This document shows, piece by piece, positions 1-5,812 of a stretch of DNA of 6,131 nt; position 1 is the stretch's first letter, and every line of letters begins with the position of its first letter. Origin of the DNA: an uncultured Chloroflexota bacterium (lineage in GTDB: Bacteria > Chloroflexota > Anaerolineae > Aggregatilineales > Phototrophicaceae). Both the position numbers and the translations under genes were made by a program. The notes beneath the pieces were generated by a model, which saw only the letters and a program-made list of their open reading frames with translations, was not told the origin of the DNA and made no database searches. The stretch is from positions 1 to 6,131 of the forward strand of contig CALMZT010001330.1 in NCBI GenBank assembly GCA_937870805.1, given 5' to 3'.

Positions 1-1062
1 GTTGTTGGTGTACACGCCATAGGTGTCGATGTGCATGTTGGGGATTTCATAGGGACCGCTGACCATCAGATTGGCATTTGCCATCACTTTGGTCGAGGTA
101 TAGGCATAACCGCCGACATCGCCTACGATGCGCGCTTCCAACGCGACAATTTTGCCCGCTTTGGTCGCGCCCCATTTAGTGCGAATTGTGATCGGGTGAC
201 GCTTGTGATGGTACAGAATCGACTCTTCACGACTCCAGATGATCTTCACCGGACGCCGCAAGTTATATGCCGCCAAGCCCAAAACGACTTGCACAGACAT
301 ATCTTCGCGCCCGCCGAATGCACCACCAATCGCTGGATATATGATACGCACCTGATCGTGTGGTAGCCCTAAAGCGTGCGCCACCTGATCCTGATCTTCA
401 TGCGTCCACTGCCCCGCTACGACGATGGCAACTCGCCCCTGTTCGTCAATGTAGCCGAGTCCCGCTTCAGGCTGCAAATAGGCGTGCTCCTGATAGCCTG
501 TGCTGTACTCGCCCTCTACAAGGACCTCCGCCTGTGCCCATCCTGTTCCCATGTCGCCCAGGCGTATCCGATAGTGCGAGAGGATATTGTCTGGCGTGTT
601 TTCATGGAGCAGTGGCGCGCCGGGTTTCATTGCCGCTTCTGGGTCAAACACGCCCGGCAGGTCTTCATACTCGACCTTAATCAGTTTTACTGCTTGTGCC
701 GCAATCGCTTCGGTTTCGGCAACGACCACCGCAACGTAATCTGCGTAACAGCGCACAATGTCTGTGCCGAGTTTTGCGCTGCCCAATCCGCAGATCACGG
801 GCTGGTCGCGGATAATCAAGCCATATTCATTGACCGGCACATCTTTAGCGGTGAATACTTTCACCACACCGGGAAGTTTTTCTGCCGCCGAGGTAACCAC
901 TGACAGGATGCGGGCGTGCGCGCGATCACTGTAGCGCAGCTTCATCCATAGCTGACCATCCATGTCGATGTCGCCGGGATAAGGCGTTTCGCCCGTTACC
1001 TTTCCATGCGCGTCAATACGTTTAACGTTTTGCCCAATTGCAAGCGTTTCAGTTTGCGCCAA
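1..1062 (-). CDS. Xanthine dehydrogenase-family molybdopterin-binding subunit, C-terminus cut by window edge
   Basis: This is the large catalytic subunit of a molybdenum hydroxylase (XDH/CO dehydrogenase family), which carries the molybdopterin cytosine dinucleotide and the substrate pocket. The frame is open for 354 codons to the left edge, so about half of a usual 750-800 residue subunit is visible. Visible landmarks are an N-terminal a/b-hammerhead region (about residues 10-145, with VKRIDAHGKVTG near 13-24), the segment QEHAYLQPE (191-199), the molybdenum-site loop GGAFGGRED (246-254), and VKIIWSREES (272-281). It stops at YTNN, just before the region where the family's second cofactor loop (GAFRGFG-like, or CoxL AYRCSFR) should lie, so the substrate class cannot be assigned. 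The start is TTG at 1062, with GAGGAA 8 bases upstream and an in-frame TGA at 1075-1077; no ATG lies between. It is the last visible gene of the cluster and pairs with the FAD/2Fe-2S gene at 1562-2977. Assignment to the family is secure; the substrate is unknown. Confidence 0.93.
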   Translation of the reverse strand, partial: MAQTETLAIGQNVKRIDAHGKVTGETPYPGDIDMDGQLWMKLRYSDRAHARILSVVTSAAEKLPGVVKVFTAKDVPVNEYGLIIRDQPVICGLGSAKLGTDIVRCYADYVAVVVAETEAIAAQAVKLIKVEYEDLPGVFDPEAAMKPGAPLLHENTPDNILSHYRIRLGDMGTGWAQAEVLVEGEYSTGYQEHAYLQPEAGLGYIDEQGRVAIVVAGQWTHEDQDQVAHALGLPHDQVRIIYPAIGGAFGGREDMSVQVVLGLAAYNLRRPVKIIWSREESILYHHKRHPITIRTKWGATKAGKIVALEARIVGDVGGYAYTSTKVMANANLMVSGPYEIPNMHIDTYGVYTNN

Positions 1063-1070
1063 AGTACCAA

Positions 1071-1076
1071 TTCCTC
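1071..1076 (-). promoter_or_regulatory. Ribosome binding site fixing the TTG start of the molybdopterin subunit
   Basis: GAGGAA on the minus strand lies 8 bases before the TTG at 1062. An in-frame TGA overlaps its left edge (1075-1077), so the reading frame cannot begin further upstream. This makes TTG the only sensible start. Confidence 0.7.
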
Positions 1077-1119
1077 AAAATCCAATAAATCCGTTATTCG
1101 TCAAGTGAGATATATGATT

Positions 1120-1152
1120 GGGCACACGCCGCTTCGCTTACAGAGTACGCCC
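1120..1152 (-). repeat. Intergenic hairpin between the membrane protein and the molybdopterin subunit
   Basis: In the minus-strand transcript, GGGCGUAC (1152-1145) can pair with GUGUGCCC (1127-1120) over all eight positions, two of them G-U wobbles. A small inner GCGAAGC hairpin sits in the loop. On the plus strand the same two positions are A-C mismatches, so the fold favours the transcribed strand. There is no U-tract, so it is not a standard intrinsic terminator. It could be an mRNA processing or stability element inside the operon, or a worn copy of a palindromic intergenic repeat. The rest of the 1063-1197 spacer shows only the ribosome binding site. Confidence 0.4.
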
Positions 1153-1197
1153 CTACGCATCCTCAATGTTCACCACTCCCGAAATACTCGACAACGA

Positions 1198-1560
1198 TCA
1201 TTTACGCATATCACGTTTTACTTTGCGGCGTCGCTCTTTTTTCTCCAGAAGCGCCCGTTCCATCTCTTTGCGTTCTTTGGCGATATCTTTGTCTTTCACA
1301 TCACCACGCCGCTTCGGGATCAGGACGGCGTACAACAAGCCCACGAACATTACCAACACCAGGAAAAGCGCCAACGCGATAACAAGCTGCATCTGTTGAC
1401 CACTCAAATCTGTTCCTAAACGTTGGTCAAGAAAATCACGTACAGGATCAGAAATAAACCACGAAACTACCCCTAAAGCGATAATGAGGATGAAACCCGT
1501 CGCAGGCAGCATCCATGTACCTTTTTTGCGGTCCTTTTCAGCCTCTTTGTTGTAAGACAT
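1198..1560 (-). CDS. Small two-helix membrane protein lying between the XDH subunit genes
   Basis: The 120-residue protein is not recognised as a named family. It has a charged N-terminus, a hydrophobic segment at about residues 17-36, a short polar loop containing DPVRDFLDQRLGTDLSG (38-54), a second hydrophobic segment at about 58-81, and a strongly basic, helix-forming tail (82-120; KERKEMERALLEKKERRRK around 96-114). Charge distribution suggests both ends face the cytoplasm. The ATG at 1560 follows the upstream TGA (1562-1564) by one base. AAGGAG at 1570-1575, inside the end of the upstream gene, is 9 bases before it, so translation is probably coupled. Its place between the FAD/2Fe-2S gene and the molybdopterin gene suggests a role linked to the hydroxylase, for example membrane attachment, but this is inference from position only. 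The basic tail could also contact nucleic acid or an acidic partner. Confidence 0.85.
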   Translation of the reverse strand: MSYNKEAEKDRKKGTWMLPATGFILIIALGVVSWFISDPVRDFLDQRLGTDLSGQQMQLVIALALFLVLVMFVGLLYAVLIPKRRGDVKDKDIAKERKEMERALLEKKERRRKVKRDMRK

Positions 1561-1561
1561 A

Positions 1562-2977
1562 TCAATACACTCCTTCTTTTTTCCTGGCGTCCTGGAACGC
1601 CTGGATGATCTTATAATAGCCTGTGCAGCGGCAAAGATTACCCGTGATACTTTGCTGGATTTGTTCGATTGTTGGATCGGGGTGTTCTTCCAACAATTTC
1701 GCGCCTGCCATCAAAAAGCCTGGCGTGCAGTAGCCGCACTGCACCGCACCATGATCGATAAATGACGCCTGAATCGGATGTAAGTCCCCATTTTGCGCCA
1801 AGCCTTCTACCGTGATGATTTCCGCACCATGAGCGCGCGGCGCAGGCACCATACACGCCATCACCGCTGCCCCATCTAAAAACACGGTACATGCGCCACA
1901 TTCACCTTCGGCGCAGCCCTCTTTGGTACCTGGCAGTTGAGCGTCCTCACGCAAAAAGCGCAGCAGAGTCTTTTCCTGACCAGAAGTAATACTCATCTGC
2001 TGCCCGTTGATGGTCGTTTCAATAGGCTGATCGGCTTGATGCTCGATACGTGCAGCAAGTGCGCCACGCCCCTTGTGTTCGCCCCACAACATCGCCGGAG
2101 TGCTCGGATAGCCATCTGCTTGCGTGCCTGCCGCCAGCGCGCGCAGTGCCCGCGAAACCAACACACGCACCATCTCGCTGCGATACACCGCCGTTGAACG
2201 CACATCGTCAATGGGCTTGGGAGTAATAGCAGCAATTTGCGCCACCTGCTGAATCACCTCTGGCGTTAATGCTTTACCAACGAGTGCTTCCTCAGCCGCA
2301 GGCACACGGATGATTGTCGGGGCAACACTGCCTAACGTAATTGCCGCGTGTGCCACTTTCTCGTCTTCAAATGCCAACACCACCGCGACATTGACAACGG
2401 CAATTGCCTGTACGCGCCGCAGCCCTAATTTGAGAAAAATTCCGCGTTCGTTCTCTGCAAGCGCTGGAAAAGCAATCGCCGTCAGCATCTCGTCGGGGCG
2501 CATCACCGTTTTGCGTAAACCCGTGTAAAACGCCGACAACGGCACAGTACGTTCCCCTTCGACAGACGTTAGTGTCACCTCTGCGCCTAGAGCCATCAGC
2601 GGCGTAATTGTGTCATTCGCAGGTGAGGCAGTAATCAGATTTCCGGCGACAGTCGCGCGGTTGCGGATTTGCGGCGCGCCGACTTCCCAACAGGCTTGCG
2701 CCAACGGCAGCGCACGTTCCAGCATCAAGCGACTGGCAACCACATCATTATGCGTCACCAGCGCGCCCATGTGAATATCATCGCCATGCATGACAAGCTC
2801 GTTGAGTCCAGGCACGCGAGAAATATCGATTAACGCCTCTACACTGGGGCGCTGTCCGCGTTCCATCTCGATAATAATATCGGTGCCGCCTGCGACAATG
2901 CGCGCACGTTCCTGATGCTGCGCCAACAGTTCGAGCGCCTCAGTTAATGAAGTAACGCTGTAGTAGTGACCCCACAT
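1562..2977 (-). CDS. Fused FAD-binding and 2Fe-2S subunit of an XDH/CO dehydrogenase-type hydroxylase
   Basis: This 471-residue electron-transfer subunit passes electrons from the molybdenum site through two 2Fe-2S clusters to FAD. The N-terminal part is a CoxM-type FAD domain: VAGGTD at 28-33 and TVAGN at 109-113 match the two FAD-contacting loops of the family, and a CoxM C-terminal-like domain follows (about 178-280). After a linker (about 285-320) comes the ferredoxin-like domain with one cluster on Cys355, 360, 363 and 375, then the helical domain with the second cluster on Cys414, 417, 449 and 451 (QCGYCTPG and CRCTGYY). All eight ligands are present. The order FAD then 2Fe-2S is the reverse of bacterial XdhA and animal XDH. 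I place the start at ATG 2977, where AGGA lies 10 bases upstream and the loop positions agree with CoxM. A TTG at 3007 in the same frame would add ten residues. Its partner is the molybdopterin subunit at 1-1062. Confidence 0.93.
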   Translation of the reverse strand: MWGHYYSVTSLTEALELLAQHQERARIVAGGTDIIIEMERGQRPSVEALIDISRVPGLNELVMHGDDIHMGALVTHNDVVASRLMLERALPLAQACWEVGAPQIRNRATVAGNLITASPANDTITPLMALGAEVTLTSVEGERTVPLSAFYTGLRKTVMRPDEMLTAIAFPALAENERGIFLKLGLRRVQAIAVVNVAVVLAFEDEKVAHAAITLGSVAPTIIRVPAAEEALVGKALTPEVIQQVAQIAAITPKPIDDVRSTAVYRSEMVRVLVSRALRALAAGTQADGYPSTPAMLWGEHKGRGALAARIEHQADQPIETTINGQQMSITSGQEKTLLRFLREDAQLPGTKEGCAEGECGACTVFLDGAAVMACMVPAPRAHGAEIITVEGLAQNGDLHPIQASFIDHGAVQCGYCTPGFLMAGAKLLEEHPDPTIEQIQQSITGNLCRCTGYYKIIQAFQDARKKEGVY

Positions 2978-2987
2978 CCGCAAAATG

Positions 2988-2991
2988 TCCT
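2988..2991 (-). promoter_or_regulatory. Ribosome binding site supporting the ATG at 2977
   Basis: AGGA on the minus strand lies 10 bases before ATG 2977. The alternative TTG at 3007 has only AGAGG about three bases away, which is too close for good initiation. This favours the shorter protein beginning MWGHYYSV. Confidence 0.45.
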
Positions 2992-3037
2992 GTTCAGTAA
3001 CTACCAAGAGCCTCTATAGTAACAAATTCCGAGTCGC

Positions 3038-3691
3038 TTACCCACAAGTCAAGGGCAGCGGCGCATTCGGGTCAGGGGGTGTCGCATTAACCTGCACTTG
3101 AGTGATGCCAAGCGCCTGTACTAACCCGGTCACTACTGTTGTGGCTTGAGTCTGCGCTTCTGCAAGGATACCGCCTGACAACGCTGCATCACGCAGTTGT
3201 TGGACGGCGTAGCGCCGTGCCTCATTGTCCAGCGCGGGCGACGGATTGGAAAAAAGCCCTGTATCACGGCGCACAACATAGGACTGCTGCTCATTCAGGA
3301 AACAATCCTGCAACACAGGCGGCGGCAGTGTAATCACCAAGCGCCCGTCCTGCTCAACGATGTCTTTTGATTCTAACAAACTTAAATCAATCCCAGCGTT
3401 GACGAGTCCCACCGCTACGAATGACAGCGACTCGCCGTACAACCCTGCCAGAAGCGGAGGCATCTCACGCTGGCTGGTCACGATGAGCGAGTAGTTGTAG
3501 CGTGTCGTCGTCAGCGAAGAAAGCGCTTGCACACGGTCTAAAATCACCGTCGCCCGATTTGTAATCGTCCCACCGCCACCAATCAGGCTCAACAAATTGC
3601 TCCCCAGCAGTTGACTTAGAAGCACCCCACCAATGCAGCCAACAGCCAGGAGCAGAAGCAGCGCGGGCAGACTCGCTAGTTTTTTCAGCAT
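3038..3691 (-). CDS. DUF4230-family membrane-anchored protein
   Basis: The 217-residue protein has one N-terminal hydrophobic anchor (about residues 7-38) followed by an exported domain. I recognise DUF4230 from the run VILDRVQALSSLTTTRYNYS (about 49-68), the core FVAVGLVNAGIDLS (about 91-104), and VITLPPPVL (about 119-127) followed by a Gly-Leu-Phe turn. The family's function is unknown; members are typically single-pass envelope proteins. Two cysteines lie outside the anchor, at about 130 and next to the C-terminus, and could form a disulfide. The anchor contains AVGC, but this is a poor lipobox and is followed by more hydrophobic sequence, so an uncleaved anchor is more likely. The start is ATG 3691 with AAAAGGA 7 bases upstream; an adjacent GTG at 3694 is the alternative. 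It lies 60 bases ahead of the FAD/2Fe-2S start, so co-transcription with the hydroxylase genes is likely. Confidence 0.85.
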   Translation of the reverse strand: MLKKLASLPALLLLLAVGCIGGVLLSQLLGSNLLSLIGGGGTITNRATVILDRVQALSSLTTTRYNYSLIVTSQREMPPLLAGLYGESLSFVAVGLVNAGIDLSLLESKDIVEQDGRLVITLPPPVLQDCFLNEQQSYVVRRDTGLFSNPSPALDNEARRYAVQQLRDAALSGGILAEAQTQATTVVTGLVQALGITQVQVNATPPDPNAPLPLTCG

Positions 3692-3820
3692 CACAACATC
3701 CTTTTCGCAGAGGGCAGCTTATACAGCATCCTACGACGGTACATCACAAATATAAACGAAAGGCGATCTCACTGAAATAGCCGCAAAGTTTTTTGAAATA
3801 AGTTGAAGATCGTTTGAGAA
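3692..3820 (-). other. Spacer between the HEAT-repeat gene and the DUF4230 gene
   Basis: This 129-base spacer contains AAAAGGA (3699-3705), the ribosome binding site of the DUF4230 gene. A TATAAG (minus strand, 3718-3723) could serve as a -10 element, but no good -35 lies at 16-18 bases. TTGTGA (3744-3749) is 20 bases away. A separate promoter for the DUF4230-XDH part is therefore possible but weakly supported. I see no hairpin followed by a U-tract, so there is no clear terminator after the HEAT gene. Confidence 0.3.
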
Positions 3821-4249
3821 CTACTTCCAGTAGCGTTTAATCGCCTCGTCGGCGTCGTCACCGCCGATACGCGAGAGCACGAGGTATGCCATCTGCCGCG
3901 CTTCGAGGCTTGTATCGTCGCGCAGCACTTCGATCACGTCGGGAACAACTAATTGAGCGATGATGCGCTGCCCCAGATGCACCAGCGCCCACCCCGCATT
4001 GGAGCGCACCGTGAATGAACGATCATACAGCGCCTTGACCAGCGCAGGCACAGTCACGGGGCTGCCGAGCAAATCCAGCGCCCAAGCCGCCATCGCGCGC
4101 ACATCTTCGTTGTCATCTTCCAACGCAAAAATCATCTTGTCCAGCAGTGGATGCAAGCGCAGCCGTCCGGCGACAGCCAGCGCCACTGCCCGTTTGCGTG
4201 GGTCGGTGCTGCCCAATTGCGAGAGGATTTCTGTGAGTGAGTTATCCAA
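3821..4249 (-). CDS. HEAT-repeat (PBS lyase-like) protein
   Basis: This protein of about 142 residues is built almost entirely of helical HEAT units. The clearest are DDNEDVRAMAAWALDLLG (about 45-62) and DRSFTVRSNAGWALVHLG (about 76-93), with the family's Asp, Val-Arg, Ala-Ala and Trp-Ala-Leu pattern. Weaker units lie at about 15-33 and 111-129 (LEARQMAYLVLSRIGG at 115-130). Such repeats act as protein-binding scaffolds; no catalytic residues are apparent and no signal peptide is present. The preferred start is TTG 4249, with GAGG (4259-4262) 9 bases upstream. It overlaps the end of the metallophosphoesterase gene by 8 bases, within TTGGATAA. A TTG at 4264 would add five residues but has no clear binding site. 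The overlap implies translational coupling with the phosphoesterase, so the two products may act together. The partner is unknown. Confidence 0.85.
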   Translation of the reverse strand: MDNSLTEILSQLGSTDPRKRAVALAVAGRLRLHPLLDKMIFALEDDNEDVRAMAAWALDLLGSPVTVPALVKALYDRSFTVRSNAGWALVHLGQRIIAQLVVPDVIEVLRDDTSLEARQMAYLVLSRIGGDDADEAIKRYWK

Positions 4250-4862
4250 CAGACTGTGCCTCAACTTCCAGCAGCATGACCGGGTTGATATTTAAGACGG
4301 TAGTGTCGTGATATTGGGTTTGTGTCACGTCGCGGCGGTCATAGGTATGCACATGCCCGTGTATCATGTAACGTGGGCGATACCATTCCATAAACCGCAG
4401 AAACGCATTCAACCCATTATGTGGCAAATCCGGCAAATCGTGAATACCTTTGGCGGGCGCATGAGTCACCAGCACATCAACGCCATAACCATCGCGCAAC
4501 TGCCGTAATTTCAACTGTGGACCCAACCCTATGACAGTGCGCAACATGTCCGCTTCACCATATTGAACATCACCATCATTGTAGCGACGTGAACCTTCAA
4601 TCCCAACAAAGGAGAGTCCCTTATAGGTCACGAGGCGTCCATGCAGATTCTCACCACCGGGCGGGTCATCGCGGTAGCGCTCGTCGTGATTTCCGCGCAC
4701 ATAAAACATGGGCACATTCAGAACGGACGTAATGAAATCAAGATAGGCGGCGGGCAAATCACCACAGCTAATGACCAACTCTACATCGTCGTAACGCCGC
4801 CGCAGGTTCGCCACGCTTTCCATCTGTGGCATGACGGTATCGGACACACAAAGTATTTTCAC
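4242..4862 (-). CDS. Calcineurin-like metallophosphoesterase
   Basis: The 206-residue cytoplasmic protein has the calcineurin-like phosphoesterase fold with a two-metal site. Motifs in order are VSD (6-8), CGDL (33-36), GNHDE (57-61), VTHAP (132-136) and HGHVH (168-172). The usual first motif is Asp-x-His; here it reads SDTV, so the first metal-ligand histidine is replaced by Val10 while the other ligands are kept. I recall related bacterial proteins starting with SDEV-like motifs, so this is probably a subfamily trait, not damage. Likely activity is phosphomonoester or phosphodiester hydrolysis; the substrate is unknown. The start is GTG 4862, giving the canonical MKILCVSD opening, but its upstream region (CGGGGT directly adjacent) is a poor ribosome binding site. 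The last 8 bases overlap the HEAT-repeat gene. Confidence 0.92.
   Translation of the reverse strand: MKILCVSDTVMPQMESVANLRRRYDDVELVISCGDLPAAYLDFITSVLNVPMFYVRGNHDERYRDDPPGGENLHGRLVTYKGLSFVGIEGSRRYNDGDVQYGEADMLRTVIGLGPQLKLRQLRDGYGVDVLVTHAPAKGIHDLPDLPHNGLNAFLRFMEWYRPRYMIHGHVHTYDRRDVTQTQYHDTTVLNINPVMLLEVEAQSVG
4259..4262 (-). promoter_or_regulatory. Ribosome binding site for the overlapping TTG start of the HEAT-repeat gene
   Basis: GAGG lies inside the last codons of the metallophosphoesterase gene, 9 bases before TTG 4249. It is the only purine-rich site at a workable distance from a start codon in this frame and favours 4249 over 4264. Confidence 0.45.
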
Positions 4863-4882
4863 ACCCCGAACCCGTAAAAATA

Positions 4883-4911
4883 ATAGTTATCAGTCGTCAG
4901 TTTTCAGTCAA
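4883..4911 (-). promoter_or_regulatory. Possible sigma-70-type promoter for the metallophosphoesterase operon
   Basis: TTGACT (minus strand, 4906-4911) resembles a -35 box. It is followed after 17 bases by AACTAT (4883-4888) and after 20 bases by a better TATTAT (4880-4885). It lies 20-45 bases before the GTG at 4862, so any transcript would have a short or almost absent leader, which fits the weak ribosome binding site. The -35 box falls inside a heptamer repeat, so the match may be accidental. Confidence 0.3.
4890..4910. repeat. Three-copy heptamer tandem repeat (TCAGTNN)
   Basis: Three adjacent heptamers, TCAGTCG, TCAGTTT and TCAGTCA, run from 4890 to 4910 on the plus strand. Similar ACTGA-rich heptamer runs occur in intergenic DNA of several bacteria, to my recollection. 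The run is short and overlaps the candidate -35 box of the downstream gene. Confidence 0.5.
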
Positions 4912-4982
4912 ACCAGCTCATGATAACCCGCTTACAATCCGCAGAGGCTTATGCTTTTTAACTCATTAATGTGGATATCCTC

Positions 4983-5034
4983 GCCAGACACTGAAGTGTC
5001 CGGCTACCGAAGTACCACGTTCACTGAAGTGAAC
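4983..5034 (-). repeat. Cluster of three small hairpins with UUCA/UUCG loops
   Basis: Three inverted repeats lie end to end. On the minus strand they read GTTCAC-TTCA-GTGAAC (5019-5034), GGTACTTCGGTAGCC (5002-5016, one bulged base) and GACAC-TTCA-GTGTC (core 4987-5000). The last is extended by GCC/GGC flanks with one mismatch (4983-5004). The middle one closes on C(UUCG)G, an exceptionally stable RNA tetraloop, and the outer two close on C(UUCA)G. No U-tract follows, so they are not intrinsic terminators. The arrangement looks like a dispersed extragenic palindrome (REP-like) or an mRNA-stabilising element after xdhC. The remaining spacer to 5134 is AT-rich with nothing else I can name. Confidence 0.6.
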
Positions 5035-5134
5035 AGAAGAGGCAGTTCGATGAAGGTTTTATATCCTGATTAATTTATTAAAGAGCATGAACCACTGCCT
5101 GTAAATCTATTCTAAAAAGCAGCGACGAGCATTT

Positions 5135-5812
5135 TTATTGCAGTCCACTGTCTGTCGCTTCTTCCACGTCGCCCATCCATTTCATAGGCTGTCCGCTGCC
5201 GCCACGCCGCAGCATTGTGATTTCTGCCAGAATGCTGAGGGCGATCTCTTTCGGCGTCTCTGCCTGTAATTCTAATCCTATCGGCGCATGAATGCGTGCT
5301 AACTGCGCTTCACTTAAACCTTTTTCGGTCTTCAATGCCTTCGCCGTCAGCGCCCAGCGGCGGCGGCTGCCAATTAAACCGATGTACGGCGCGGCAGTTT
5401 CCAGCAGCGTCGGAATGAGATTCATATCGACAGGCATTCCCCGCGTGACAGCGGCGATGTAGGTGCGTGCGTTGATCGAAACATGCTGCGTGATGTCACC
5501 CGGTACACAAATTATATACCCATCCAAGCCGGGCGCATACTCCGTGTTACAGTATTCTGCGCGATCATCCGAGAGAAGCACCCGATAACCCATCCATTTA
5601 CCGAGTTCCGCCAGCGCTTTACCCACATGCCCACCGCCGATCACCAGCAGCGTACCTGGCACATGCAACGGCTCGATAAATACCTGTACCGTCCCGCCGC
5701 AGATGCCGGGGTCGCCGTCCTTCAAATCATTCAGACGGTAGCTCGGCGTTCGTGTATTGCCGTCATTCATCGCCGCCAGCGCTTCTTTCACCACCAACGA
5801 CTCCATCACCAA
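5135..5812 (-). CDS. XdhC/CoxI-family molybdenum-cofactor maturation protein, N-terminus missing
   Basis: XdhC proteins bind molybdenum cofactor, hold it for sulfuration and insert it into XDH-type enzymes in the cytoplasm. The 225 visible residues hold the end of the XdhC/CoxI domain (LVVKEALAAM near 6-15, GDPGICGGTVQVFIEP at 33-48 with the conserved CGG) and the whole Rossmann-type XdhC C-terminal domain (LLVIGGGHVGKALAELG about 55-71, LIGSRRR about 145-151, IHAPIGLELQAETPKEIALS about 174-193). About 100 N-terminal residues are absent, including the family's GS-x-PR and GGG-x-x-E motifs. The minus frame stays open to a TGA at 5900-5902, but the added residues show no XdhC similarity. The TTG (5812) and ATG (5806) are therefore only formal starts; the gene is broken at the junction near 5790-5815. 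It shares strand with the XDH genes and fits them functionally. Confidence 0.88.
   Translation of the reverse strand: MVMESLVVKEALAAMNDGNTRTPSYRLNDLKDGDPGICGGTVQVFIEPLHVPGTLLVIGGGHVGKALAELGKWMGYRVLLSDDRAEYCNTEYAPGLDGYIICVPGDITQHVSINARTYIAAVTRGMPVDMNLIPTLLETAAPYIGLIGSRRRWALTAKALKTEKGLSEAQLARIHAPIGLELQAETPKEIALSILAEITMLRRGGSGQPMKWMGDVEEATDSGLQ
5787..5812. other. Junction between the cluster and a high-GC foreign segment
   Basis: Across these bases the minus strand still reads XdhC-like sequence (MES-LVVK) while the plus strand already reads transporter sequence (FTTNDSIT). To the left, composition is about half G+C; to the right it is roughly two-thirds to 70% by hand count. Both genes lose their 5' parts exactly here. 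A shared stretch of about 20-26 bases joining two unrelated genes is typical of an assembly join at a common k-mer, although a recombination at microhomology would look the same. Confidence 0.7.

Noticed and set aside
31..903. Plus-strand open frames opposite the molybdopterin subunit (for example 31-366, 360-680 and 376-903)
   Set aside because: They lie antisense to a continuous, clearly homologous minus-strand frame and their translations show no recognisable domain.
1006..1419. Plus-strand open frames at 1006-1419 and 1118-1399
   Set aside because: They cross the spacer and the membrane protein gene in antisense, lack a binding site, and look like composition shadows.
3630..3645. AVGC in the DUF4230 anchor as a lipoprotein signal
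   Set aside because: Position -3 is Ala instead of Leu/Val/Ile, and the hydrophobic stretch continues beyond the Cys, which fits a membrane anchor better.
3718..3749. TATAAG with TTGTGA as a promoter for the DUF4230 gene
   Set aside because: The 20-base spacing is too long and no better -35 lies at 16-18 bases. It is mentioned only in the spacer entry.
5040..5100. Inverted repeat AGGCAGT / ACTGCCT around an AT-rich 47-base core, possibly a small mobile element
   Set aside because: Only seven bases match, flanks diverge at once, and no target-site duplication is visible, so chance is a fair explanation.
5101..5134. GC-rich stretch followed by TTTTT after xdhC as an intrinsic terminator
   Set aside because: The bases before the T run do not form a stem of more than two or three pairs.
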